A DNA stretch of 64,000 nt from Phoronis australis (taxonomy: Eukaryota > Phoronida > Phoronidae). Positions within the stretch are counted from its first letter, which is position 1. Every line of letters begins with the position of its first letter. The position numbers and the translations under genes are program-made. Where the stretch lies: contig NMRA01000253.1 in the NCBI GenBank assembly GCA_002633005.1, forward strand, positions 383,251 through 447,250, written 5' to 3'. A model generated the notes under the pieces. That model saw only the letters and a list, made by a program, of their open reading frames with translations. It was not told the origin of the DNA and ran no database searches. This document shows, in pieces, positions 24,801-38,300 of the stretch.

Positions 24801-27800
24801 CTTATAAAAACGTGTTGTTTTATTTTGCTCTTGGCGGATTTATTGGTATTTGGACACACCGTAGCCTACAAAGTTCGGCAGGCCAATAAGGTCCATAGCA
24901 GGAGTTTGGGGTCTGCTCGGAGATAATTTCGAAGTATTTTCCGTGAGATACAGACAGGAGAACCTAGATCTGTGTTGTTTAGACTTGCGATTTTTTATTT
25001 CTAAACACAAAACGCTTGTTATCCTGGCCAGTGGCTCGGAGCCCGACCAGGCCCGTCGCGGCCGGGCCGGATTGACTCGTTATCCCGGCCAGTGGCTCGG
25101 AAACTGATCAGACATCACGAACATAAACCTGCCAAAGTTCAGTGGAAACTAAACTTCCAGTCAAGAAAGTACTATACTAGTGAGCCAAAGTAATGTGCAC
25201 CTGATTATGTTGGTGAATTAGCCACGAAACTGCAAATCTACATGTAGTTACTCGTCGGGGGCAGCGCCGCTTTGGCCACAGCACCGTCAGGACAGACGTT
25301 GTACATTGACAATCATTATTTGAGTAATGTAAAAGGAAATAAAGATTCCCCCAACACCTGACTGTGGGATGGAAATCGAGTTGTTTCACAACAGTTTCTG
25401 CCAGCAAACACTAAATAAGCATGAGCTCACACGGCCTCGGTGTCCCGTCAATTAGTTTTTATTGCACCTAAAGCCGGTAACGCAGTGATTTATTCATTGC
25501 TGGCTTCTCAAATCATTTGCACTCACGAACACTCCAAAGGCATTACAAATTGCATCTAATGAGACAGACTTTGTTTCAGTTTTATATATGTATTGGTTAG
25601 GGTGAGAATAATTCATTTTGAAACAGAACGCTCAGTAATAAACGCCAACGTGGCAACTCGCAATCCCGACTTAGGACGAGCTAGAGCTCATCAGTCCCGA
25701 CTTCGCAGGTGGATCGTTTTAACTTAAAAGTTTTACAGGCTATCAATTAGAACAGGAATACAGTGATGAAGAAATACTAGAGAGACGCCGTGAACAAGCT
25801 CAGACAACGGAACATATAGAGTTATTTGATAAGCTGGCATTTGTCAGGCACTGTCGACGTCTGCAGGCCACACACACGGAGATGTTTCACGGCCTCATAT
25901 ACTTGCTATTTACAGCGTACATATCATTTTTCAATAGCATGAGCCACTTCCTAAGCATTTCGGACTTTCGAGGAAGTAAAAATGCGATATACCGGCCTCC
26001 CGTTCAGTAACGCTAGGACCTCGCTAAAAAGCAAGACTTCGCGAGATTACGTGAGATATTGCCGTGCATTTTGAATGAGAACACGTGACTTTGACTAGGT
26101 TTTAGCTAGGTCCTAGCGTAGGTCCTAGCGTTTACTGAACGCACGCCCGCTTACCTCGCAGCTGCTTAGTTCGGACATGCGGGAACGATGCACTGCAACA
26201 TAGCGGCATTCACTCTGCATATGAACCACTGACGTCGCTAGCGTCGTTTCTCACCTTCCTCACACGTTAACGCGACACCTCTTGGCAAGGTAAGGTCGAC
26301 CGTATGCGAGGCGATGTGGATATAGACCGATTAAAACGGCAAAAAAGAATAATTAAATCGGGTGGCATTCTCCTTTAAATATTCAACCATTTATCGAGTG
26401 TTACATGTAGCTCCGCCAGCAGATCGTTGGACTGCGATTGGCTGGGCGACCTCTATGTTCGAGTATGCGCTGAGGCCGATTTCAGGAAACCTTTTTTCTT
26501 GCCGAAAGTGTTGCTTGAACAAAGAATAATTCCATGCTACTCTGCTGATTTGTTTAGTAGATATAAAGGCGGAATGAAACATGAATACTGAACATGACGG
26601 GCGTTTGTGTTTCCAGCGAAAGTACAAGCGAAAATGCTAGGGTTTAGGCTATTTGTGTATGAAGACCTGAAGTAGTACAAAAATGGGCAAGTGCCGCTCT
26701 CTTCGAGCGCCTATTCTAACAAACTAACTGAAGTTCACTTCCGATTTAACTCTAATACCTGTTTTTAGTTTTGACTTTTAAAAGACGAATCTTATATTAA
26801 AATCTTAAGAGTGCTTTATGTTTCGGTGTTAATCTCGCCGTGTATTAAATCGATCTAAGTTTTCAAAATGGCCGCCATTATACACAAATAATCTTTTTTT
26901 CAACAGCTTTATAAAAGCGGTCTCGGGCCAGATTTAACTTTTTTTATTAAACCACAGTTGCACGGGACCTGGTTCCCCTGTACTCAAAATTGGTTTCGAA
27001 GCTTGACCACCCGCATGGCATACTTCAAATAAACATGCACGTATGTATATTACTAGATTACTACCGTATAACTTCTTAATTTCGAGTGCTTACTCTGATA
27101 TTACCGTAGTTGTCCAGCGGACCGGCATCCTTCAAGTTCCAGGAATTCTCTAACCAACAGCATCAGGCATACTGAGTCTTATGATTTTTTATGACACTTG
27201 GAAACTGACAGAGGCCATCGCAGACTCGTGTGCTGTGTGAATTAGGTGCGCGCACTTTGCATTTTAGCACTAGCTTTTTTTTGAATTGTGACCTCTTCGC
27301 AATGTCTTACTTTTGATCTCCGTTTACTCATGCATTTTAAACTAAGATGCCGAAATGCCAGCTTCCTTTGAGCTTACATTCTGTAGTTCAGAAGTCGCCA
27401 ATCAAGAAGAGATTAAAAAGGTAAAATTAATGACCTAGCTTCATGTACACTGTACTCTATTAACAAAACCTGAAAACAGGGACAAAAATCGTGCAAAGCA
27501 CTATAACTGTAAGATAACATGTTTGTTACGGTGGCATATTTTTCAAACTGGGTTAATAACGGCGAACAAAGAGAATGCCAGTGTTTAAAATGCAAACTAA
27601 AATACGCTTATGTATGCTTACATGCGGTCGTCACGGTAGTTGGTGTCGTGGTTGTCTCTGAAAAGAAGATGTTTCGAAAAAATAATACAAGTTAGGAGTT
27701 TTGAGCACTAAGATCACTGGGGGCGACACTAAAACCTGTCATCTAGCACTGTTGTAAATTAAAATATTAACACTTGGACTTCAACGGCTTCCAACATAGT

Positions 27801-29940
27801 TTTGATATTTCTCACTTTTCTAAATATTTCCTCTCGTGTGATGGCGATGCGAAGGAAGTTTACCGCCTAATCCTGTAGGAGCACTTCGATTAAAACAGGG
27901 AAATTGCTACATGGGTTAACTATGACAGTAAACAGGATTTTTCGAACATACATGTAATATTTTGGGTCGTCTGACAATTTTCATCTTTTCACGTGTAGTC
28001 ATAAGGCAAGCTTTCGCTCACTGTGAATACAGGGTATCTATAAAGATAGCCCACTTTAGACGGTGCACACATCAATAATAGATTTAAACACTTTTACGAC
28101 CTGGAGTGCGCGTTCAGCGAGTATTTGCAACACTTGGCAAACCTTGTCGTTTTAGTGACTCAGAGAAACCCGCATTCTGGCCAATGGCAAATGCTCACGT
28201 TTGCCAGTCATGTAAGTGTGCAATTTTAACAGTTACATTCAAATGAAATAAGAAACCCGGAATAGTTCCGGATATGTCGCCATGTTGTAAACACGTTTGG
28301 AATGGAATTTTCTGTAGAACAGCGATCAGACTGAGCAGACTTAGCGAAAGTCATTAATACATTGTAAGTTGCCATCAAGAATAAGTTAGATTAAGTCTTT
28401 GTTTGACACTGCATTTGGGTTGAGTCTGCCACCTACGGTGTTAACATACTGGAAAAATTGATTACTTAGTTAGTACATTATAACCAGTTAGCTAAGTCCT
28501 TTTAACAAGATAGTGAACAGTTTCAACGAGATAATCGCCATTTTTTTCAGTTGACCCTAATGTTCCGCCGTTAATGCATGTTTTGAAAAAAAGAAACATG
28601 AACTGAATGAGATGTACGGATATTACTCACGGCAAAGTCCACAGAATGCGGCACAGTTTGCTCTTGCCCAAGGCTCGTAACTCCCCGAGCAGGCTGATTG
28701 GCCGTAGTTCTTGCAATCGCTACGTTCGTCTTTACAAGCTATTAATTAAACGTGTGCATAACGTTAGACATCAATGCCCTCGATCACCAAAGTTACATTA
28801 CTCGAGAATTAAGGAATAAACAGAGTGGTAAATTCCAAACTGCTTGCAGACAACAAAAACGCATTTAACCAAAAGTACCCGAAGTTTTCATTCTCAGATT
28901 TCGAAGAAAACGTGAACACCAAAAACTCCTCAGTACTACTACACGCTATGATCTTTAAAGAGTACTTCAGTATATATATCATACAATGCCAGGGAGTTCA
29001 ATAAATGTGCCTTTATTATTGATAAATTAAATTGGATATACAAAATATACACGTCGTGCTTTATCCGTAAACGACAATCATCATTTTACCGCCTCCGTTA
29101 TTGCTGGAAAACTCAAATTCGTTGACTGGACGACAGCAAATTTTCCTCTAGTAAAATCAGCTTCATATTATTATTCTTTCCAGTGTTTGAATTCTATCAT
29201 TTTTTGTTACTAATAAGAGCATCGGAACCACCTACGAAATTATTGCAATTTGTGTGATAGACGTAATAATTCATGTTCGGGTGGGCGTGTTAATGGTTAT
29301 TAGTTTAAGAACAAAGTGCTTCGGTTATGAATGCAACGTTTAAAGCCAGACAGGGATGAAATGCAACTTAAAACATAGCTTTACCAGAAGTACACAGTAT
29401 CTCAGCATGTTAACATACATGTAGCTGCTTGTTACTGGGACGTAAAGTAGGGGAGTAAGATCTGTTTACTGACGATCGACTCAATCGAGTGGAAGTAAAC
29501 ATACAGTGTACAGTATCTGTATCTAGTCCTATATCACCGAGAGTTCCGCGGGTTAAAACTTCAAGAGTTCTCATTCTTGTCAAAAGTTTTTTAGTTGGAG
29601 TCTAATTCAAAACCATGACATGCTAATCGTAAAGGTTAAAACTTTTTTCGTTTGAATCCAATTCAAAACCATGAAACGCTAATCTTCCACGTAGTGCATA
29701 TTTTCTAACATTACACATGACAAATAGTACAAGATTGCGATCAACGAATCTTTAAGTAGAATGTACTTACATCCAGTCCCCACAGCCGGCGCTATTGTGC
29801 CTGGAAACAGACAATTAGTTACACAAAGTGGAAAGAGGATTTCGGTGGCAATTACTCAAGGCGTATCACTGCCTTAACCGTTCTTGCAACACCTTTGCAG
29901 CCCTATCTCAGCCTGTAGGCATGATGAAACATTAACGAAC

Positions 29941-29983
<43 letters not shown>

Positions 29984-32900
29984 NNNNNNNNNNNNNNNNN
30001 NNNNNNNNNNNNNCACACACACACACACTCGCACACGCCCACGCACACGCACACACACACACACACACCCATGAGATACAAATTATTTCATCTCCACACG
30101 TTAACGACGTTGAATGCTACTTTAGAGCGTTGGTTTCAATATAGGAGAAATAGGTGGAATGAGAGAAAACCAGCAGTTTACTGAGTTGAAGCAGTCACGT
30201 GGTTTAGCCAGATAATGTTCTATTTCACAACATGGTTTGGAAAATGTCGATCTGATTATGCTGAGGTTTGTGACCCCTTTGTAGAGTTGATTTTTGGAGA
30301 GCTAATCGAGTGGAAAAGCTGTTTTAATTTAAATGCAGCTTTCTTAATTCAGTGTGTTCTCTCCAGGATTTAATTAGAGCGATAGAAACAACACAATGTC
30401 AATAGCAACACTCAACAAAGGGAAGACCAACGCGTTGTGTTTTGGTTAATCGCTTGCAAAAAATGATGCTGATAAGAACTTCTAAAAACTATTGAAGATT
30501 CAGACAGCAGTGGGCACTAGAGTGACGCGAGTGACAGCGGTGACTAAACTTCTGACACCGCAAAGCACAGTATAGAGGCGATTGAAAAACCAATCAATCT
30601 AGTTTAAGCACATCGAAAATGAGCGCCGACGTGTCCTGGCAGACCCTTGAAATGCCTGATAAGAACGCTGAAGTTTTAAATCAGGGATCCAAAGACAACC
30701 GGTAACCAAAATTGCATTCTGTTTACTGCTAAGCTCTGTGTAGGTATTTAGGGAAGATAACCGTAGTCAAGTGTTAAAAATTACAATCCGAGTGCGATTT
30801 TCAATTAGTTAATATTACAAACGTCAAAATTTAATTTGAAAATCCACTACACGTGCCCTTGCGCTTACCGTGAGGATCGTAGCAGTAACCACAATATTTA
30901 GCGCACCTTTGTCGTGCCCAAGGCTCGTAATCACCGCCACAACTACCTTTCCCGTAGGCATTGCAGTTGCTTAGCTCATCCTTACACACTGCAAGGTGCA
31001 GGAATAACAGAAACACACGGATTACAATAAAGCAAACAACCAGACGAGACTGCAAGAGCGGTGTCACCGGCAATGTAAATTCTATCAGACAGTGAAAGAT
31101 TGTCTAGCTTTTTTCCACATGACTCGTTCATCATGTTCAAAGACATCGAGCAAAAATCAACAAACGTCAAAGTGGAACGTGGCCTGAGATTACAAATTTT
31201 GGCAAGAGTGACGCAAAATTTAATGCTTCAAGCACGAGCTGAGGTGAGTGAGCAAGTGCGTGACGTGAAATCAAATGCTGTGATTAGTCAAATTTTTGAA
31301 TGATTGTTTGCCAATTTGCTCATTTGACGTCAGGTGAAGACGTACTTGTGACAGGGAATTAGGAGCATACGCTTACATGTAAAACACTTAAGTAAAACAG
31401 ATAGTAGGACAGCGAAAGAAGACTACATGTAATCTGTTACAATATAGAAGATGTTGGCGTGTGCCCTTGTGACATTAATTAGCAAATAAATAATACGAAT
31501 TGTGATAAACACACGAAAAAAAACACGGTACACGTACATGTAGATATCCGCATACATGAAATTTATGCGAAAACTTGAGTAAATTATTTTATATGAAAAA
31601 CGTGTTTTTGGATATAGTGCCACGGTTCTAAATACGGCCATAAACGGTAATCGGTTAAAAACAAGTCTTGTATTCCAGTGCTCTTTGAATAGACTTCAAA
31701 CATTAAAATATCACATCTACACCGGTCAAACAGTCTCGTTTAAAACAACAGGAAAGACAATAAACTACCTACAGAAAAGCGCTTTGCCTTAGCACAGACT
31801 AAACGTTGTTGTCAGACAGTTTATCATTGATGTATGTTATATCACACACGTCTAGATACGCACGTCCAATACCCGTGTCACGTGTCCGTCCAATAATCTA
31901 GAACGTTAGTGACGGGGTGATTGAACGGGATTTAGCGAGTTTTGACTAGTCGGTGTATTAAGTCAAATGTGTACGAATCCATAGAGTTTAACTAGGTAAA
32001 ACTATATAATTTCTGAAAGTAGGAAGTATATATATTATTTGATTCTTGACTTTATGCCAATGTGCTGTTCTTTGGATCAGGTGACCGTGTCTTAGTAAAA
32101 TTTAGCAAAAGCGAACGATACATCCAAAGCAAAATAACGTTCATGATGAAATCTCAAAAACACTTTTACAGTTTTCTAAAATTAGCATTTAGTGTTCGTC
32201 TAGCAGAACGTCAGAGTTTTTTAGGAACTCGTGCAATTCCAACTTTGGTAGCCTCTCATCAAAAAAGGAAAATTCAGTTCGCTTTTAATCTGCTATAGAA
32301 GACGAAACAATTGATTTCAAGGATTGCTCGTACTTATAGTCAGAAAATCCCCCAAAACACCATGAAAAATACAGAGTATCTCACAGCTTAAGGAATGTTG
32401 CTAAGCATAATTGTTCAAACCTGGTGGCACAGATGTCGTTGTTGTTGTCACGCCAGTACAGTATCCGCAGGTTAAAGCGCACTTATCCCTTGCCCATGGT
32501 TCATAGTCGCCAACACAAGCCGACGCAGGATAGTCCTTGCAGTCATTTCGTTTGTCTTCACACTTAGCTACTACACAAGCAGGATAAGCACATTGAAATC
32601 AAGCTTCGGCAAGCAAAAGCCAGAACAAGCGGTGAAGACGACAAAGTAACATCTACGTGACTGTGATAAGTATTTTGAATGTTGAACACTAGCCAAGATG
32701 GCAACTCTTTTTCGGAATATAGGACGCTAAAATGTCTGAACTTGATAACTTACAATCCAAAAATAGCGATAGCTAACTGTTGCTGCACCACATATCTCCC
32801 GGCAGTGTCAGCTTGCGTTGAAATGACTTTTGTTAAGTCTAAGTTGTTAGATTAAGAAGCCGCTTTGTAACACTAACGAAGTTGTATTTTTCTGGTGCTT

Positions 32901-35280
32901 GAAGCGTAGAAAGGCGTCGATTAACTTTAGAGGGGTATACATGTAAAGAGGGCTGATCATCATTGTGTTGGCTACTGCCACGAAGTAGTCTCATTAAGTT
33001 AAAATGGCGGTGTCATCAAAATCGTTATTTGTATGATGTTCTTTATAGGCACAGGACGCAGCTTTGGAAGTAATGGAAAACCCTCATTACGTGGAGGTTA
33101 ACTGACCTGGAGGTGGCGCAGTCGTTGTTGTCGTATCCGCTGTGCAGTAACCACAGGTGAGCGCACACTTGTCGCGCGCCCATGGCTCGTAGTCCCCAAT
33201 GCAACCTGACGTGCCGTATCCGTCACAATTATCAAGTTTGTCTGCACATGTTTCTGCCAAAAAAGAAAAAAAGTAGTATCTGCATAACAACAGGCAGGAG
33301 AAGGTGTACAGGTTCAGGTACTTTCATAATTCCAAAGTCTCGTTGTGTAGAGGTTTTCTGAAACGGAGCTCTCATTTTTGCTGGGCGTCTATGGGTAGAC
33401 CTACAACATGACTTGTTCGTAGTGCAGACATGAAAATGTTAAGATGATATGTAATACCTTTTGGTTTTGTTACGGCTGGTTTGCAGTATTGGCACGTAAG
33501 AAGACAATTCTCTCTCGCCCATGGCTCGTAATCTCCTGTGCAAGATGCGGTTCCGTAAGCTTTGCAATTGTCAATCTTGTCTTTGCAGTCTGAAAATAAA
33601 TCATATATCAAGTCAAGGGTCGGCGAAAACGGAACAAGATGAGTATATAGCATGCTTATTTGATTCGAGGCTCCCGTTTTGTGACAAAAATATAATAAAA
33701 ACATTCTCTTAATGTTGTTGTATCAAAAATGGAATGATCAAGCTTGTAATCTGAAAGCGTTTAGCTTTTCCCAGATGTTTAACTAATTGTTGTGAGTAGA
33801 AGGCCTGCAATAGGAGCAGTACTATTTGCTACTCCTGAAGCTTATCAACTTGCTGTCCAAATTATCAATCCTTATAATGAACCGTGAAGACCGCCAATAA
33901 AACTACGCACCTGCAGGATCGATTGGTTTGACATCATCTGTAATTAATAGAGGTACTTATTACTGAGGTGTATTTAAATAGACAAATTTGCTTTTGATAT
34001 AGGTGCATTCACTAAATTGACAAAAAAATTACATCGCTCTTTATTGGAAACCTTTTTCGTTCACTTTAAAACCGTAATAATTTAATATCAGACGATACCA
34101 AGAGAACAAAACACCCATTAGATACAATAATGCACTAGATGACAAATCATCCAATCTTGTTTTGCGTCACGTCCCTAATAACTTCTCCAACACGAAAGTC
34201 CATCGTCTGATTGTAATCGCGATATCTCGCGGAGACCTGGGTGACTGCGTCAGATGTATCCTTATTGAACACACACAAAACTGAATTAGCTATTTTACCA
34301 CAATATCCACAAAACTTCGGGCAATTCTCCAGAGCCCAAGGCTTGTAACTTCCAAAGCAGACGTCACTCTTGCTGTACTGGTTACACGTAGTAATTTTAT
34401 CGTCACATTCTGAAATAACGTATTGCAGGCTCTATTTTCACCAACTCCATAGTAAATAGCACTCTATGTTAATCTACAGAGGAGCCAAAGGTGGTTTAGA
34501 TGTCCACGTTAAAGTGAGAATGAAAGCGGTAGAGGGTCGACGCGTTACCACTTACTTGAATGTATTAAAATTGCTAGTTTGGATTATCTATAGAACGTAA
34601 ATTTCAACTTTTTTAGAGAAGTTAATCGGATTTGTCGATGGTGCATTATGTAGACGCAGTGAACTTGTGAAGAGCTTGCGGTAAGAAATCTTCGCTCATG
34701 GAGTGGAAACAGTGAATAATATCCCACCATTTAACGTTCTAACCTCACGGACCAATCACATGAGTGCCCTCCAATTTGTCAGGATACGCCAGGAAGCCCG
34801 GGAGCTTTCCAAAGTAATTTTGATGGCTTTTCCGCGAGTTTCTTGCACTTACGAAACGAACTCTTGGATGCTTTAGTTCACAGCGCAACTTCAAATAGAT
34901 TGACATTAACGGAGGTTTGCGTTTCGTAGACCCAAACAGACAATCACGCTTGCATCGTTTAACGACTTCAATGCATCGTCTTGCGTTTTCACGAGTTGCT
35001 TGCGTCTAAGGGAGGCAGGCAGTGTTACTACAATGCAGTGATCTACATGTCCACCCCTAGTGACGTGTTGCCCTGGTCTGGATATCAGTAGCAAAGCGAT
35101 CTTGGAGAGTGTCCGGAAATTGTTTTTGTGTTGTTTTACTTGACACTGTGTTATCCTGACTAATTGTAGAACAGTCGGAACAAACACCACTTTGGAAGTC
35201 ACCGACTGTGGTGTTCTCAACATCCAACCGACTGAATCTGAGTGTCCGAATAGGATTTCCCTCTGTAGTCTAGTCAGAGA

Positions 35281-35330
<50 letters not shown>

Positions 35331-38300
35331 GGAGAGGGAGAGGGAGAGGGAGAGAGAGAAGGAGAGGATTGCATGTACATCAACATTATCAAAGGAACCG
35401 GGAGCATATGTGAACTGCGCCAGATATATCTTTTTGAATAACACACCAGTCAATTTTTGTGAGGCCCAGCTAAACACTGTTGCAGTATCTATCACCTGTA
35501 CATAATTGAAAAAAGATATTTTATCACTTATTTGAATAGTTGACAGATAAATCATGAAAAGCGGGTGTTTAGTATGAAGGAAGGACGTACGCAGCGCCAC
35601 CAGCGAAGTTAGCGACGGCACAGTGTTGCCCAAGTTCTCTGAACCTTCTACCTACATGTACATGTACAGCCGAGGAATACGTGCTTTTTAATAGAAATTT
35701 ACAAAAAATCACACCTTTTACAAACGAACATGCTTACTTTTGTGCAAACATGCAGCTAGTGTTTCCAATAGACAATGTTCGGGTTCAACACTGGTCGTGT
35801 AGTCCCCGGTACGTTACAGTCCACAAGAGGCAATTTTCTTGATTTCTTAGTTGTTTCCGGTTTTTTAAATGGAATACTCTCGACACCTCTAATCTAATGA
35901 TCAAAGTGTAATACTCGTTGAGGTCTCATTTTCACTAAAGAAATTGCCATTTTTAACCATTTTGCAGTGAAAACCATCGTTCGCTTTGATTTTGTCTTGG
36001 CCTAAGTCATATGTCTAAATCAGGTGAACATACTCCTTCGTCCGATTGGTCAGTAACACTACTTCCATTCAAGCCGGGCGACAATCTAATTACCGAAACA
36101 TTCTTTCTAAGGGTTACGGATTACAAAAAGTGTTCAGCACTATGCGTGCCCCCATCAATTTTTAAAGTGGGTTGCCATGTAAAATTCAATATGTGAAGGT
36201 TATTTATTTACTTGGTGTTGGTTTTTCATTACGTCTTTGTACATCAACTAAAATCACTCATTCGCAGAGGAGCGAGAGCTCAACTATTTATTAAAGTAGG
36301 CAACACCTTTTGGACAGCTAAACTCGTGCCGTTAAAATCTCTTCTGTGAATCTTCTGCTTCAAGTAAAGAATATCGTGTAGAAACGTAATAACTGACAAT
36401 AAATTATGCTTGAGATAGTAATTGGTAACTCAGAATGTCCATAAACAGTGTATCTTGAATTGGAAAACAAATAACACGTACTACAATAGCCACAGAACCG
36501 TTCGCAGTTTGTCCGAGCCCATGCTTCATAGCTTCCGGTACACGCGCCTTTTCCGTAACTGAGACAGTTGTCTAATTTGTCCACACATTGCGCACCTAAA
36601 ATTGTACAGAATAATTACGCAGATTGTTGAAAATTAAATTTAAGATAACTTACTTACGATCAGGAAATCCCAGTGTTCTGTTCATTAGCACTTGCATTAA
36701 AGAAAATGTGCTGTCCCCCACCCACAAACTTTAAAATTAAACAGAACATTTCGTCACCAGTCTGTTAATACTAGGATTGCCGCATACACAATGTTTCAAG
36801 ATTCTATTGATTCAAACTACGGCGTGTTTGGTCGCTTTACCTTATGCAAACTCAAAGTAAATTCCTGTTAGTCCACGTTCGAGTACCCTATGGTTTACGC
36901 ATTCGAATTTCTAGCCACGTGTGCACATGACGAGTAATAGATTCGAGCAAAAACTCGAGGTTGCGACTAAAGCCTTGAAATTTCGAGTTTGGACACGAAT
37001 GTTAAGCCTTGATGCTAGAGTCACCAAGTGCAAACCAGGATTAGACAATTAACAGTTTCAGTAATTATTTTCTCGTGAGTAGAATAATATGCATTGATCC
37101 TGAGTTCGCAAAAAAGTAGAATAGATTAGTGTAATCAAGAAGGTCGAGCTCGAGAGTAAAAAAAGATTACACCCCGGGACCTGATATTACTGATGTTAGG
37201 TTCCCCTACATAAGCAACCGTAGTCGTTTCTAATGAACCGCTTACCTGAATTTATCGAAACCGGCACTTTAGCACCAGGGGAAACTGGACCGGTTCCAAC
37301 TAGAAAATTAAACGATAATTTTAGGAAAACAGTAACCCACTGCTGTAAGACAAGAATAACTTGGCCTTAAGTCGTTCTCTAAAACGAACACAATGTAACA
37401 CAGTGGCGAATCTAGGATACCATAAAGGGTGGCCCAACACGTTTCCTCGGGGAATTGGGCAAAGCGCGATTGCATGTGTACAACCGGACTGAAGGTTGCA
37501 GGGGCCGGGGACGTGGAACCTCTGTTCAGGAAATCAATCGGAGGGCTAAAAAAGTAGAAGAAAGGGGACACGCCGCCGCGGTCTGGGGTCTGAGCCCCCC
37601 CCCCTCATCCGCTACCGGTTCTGGTAACTGAACTCAATATTTCCTCACGCTACAGGATGTTGGTGTTTCGTTTTGCTTGGGGCAGCCAAGGGGGGGGGAG
37701 ATGGGCGGGTCCCCTGGGCCCCCCTAAATCCCCCTATGTAACTGTAGGCCTACGTTTCACGAAAGTACAAAGTGCAAATGTATGCCACTAGAGCCATCTC
37801 CCTCGTTAACGCTTTTTAAAATTTCATTCATTGTTTCTTCTCAGAACTAAATCATAAACATCAGACCCGTAGCACCTGTATTTCCTTACGGAATTTGCAG
37901 ACGACGCGCCATTATGCACATCTGAGCTTCCGGTTATTGAGCAGACGACTTGCTTACCGGAGGTAAAATTTACATCACACCATGCGCCCCTAGAGAACAG
38001 ATACTTTGTGGCCACTAATGTTGGTCGGGGCTTACGCCCAAAATTGACAACAGATTTCGAGCATTGAGAATATTCAAAGTCATGCTTTTAAGATTCGCAG
38101 CATTTCTTTGCGGGAAAGTTAAGATGTATACCCAATCTGTAAATACATGTAGAAGTATTCAGACAATAATGATGCATTGAGAGCCATTTATATATTCCTC
38201 CAGGACTGCAATACAGAAGTGGCCGCGGAAGCTCTGCAATAAGCTCTTTGCATTCAGTGGCGGATCTAGGATATCACAAGGGGGGGCAACATTTTTTCTG

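Noticed and set aside
30831-31073. A stand-alone ShKT peptide with an apparent signal sequence
   Set aside because: Same reasoning: the hydrophobic leader is upstream of the exon 15 acceptor, and the exon fits the phase 1-1 series.
35274-35633. 119-codon minus-strand frame with a Ser/Leu repeat
   Set aside because: It is the translation of the GA microsatellite and its flank.
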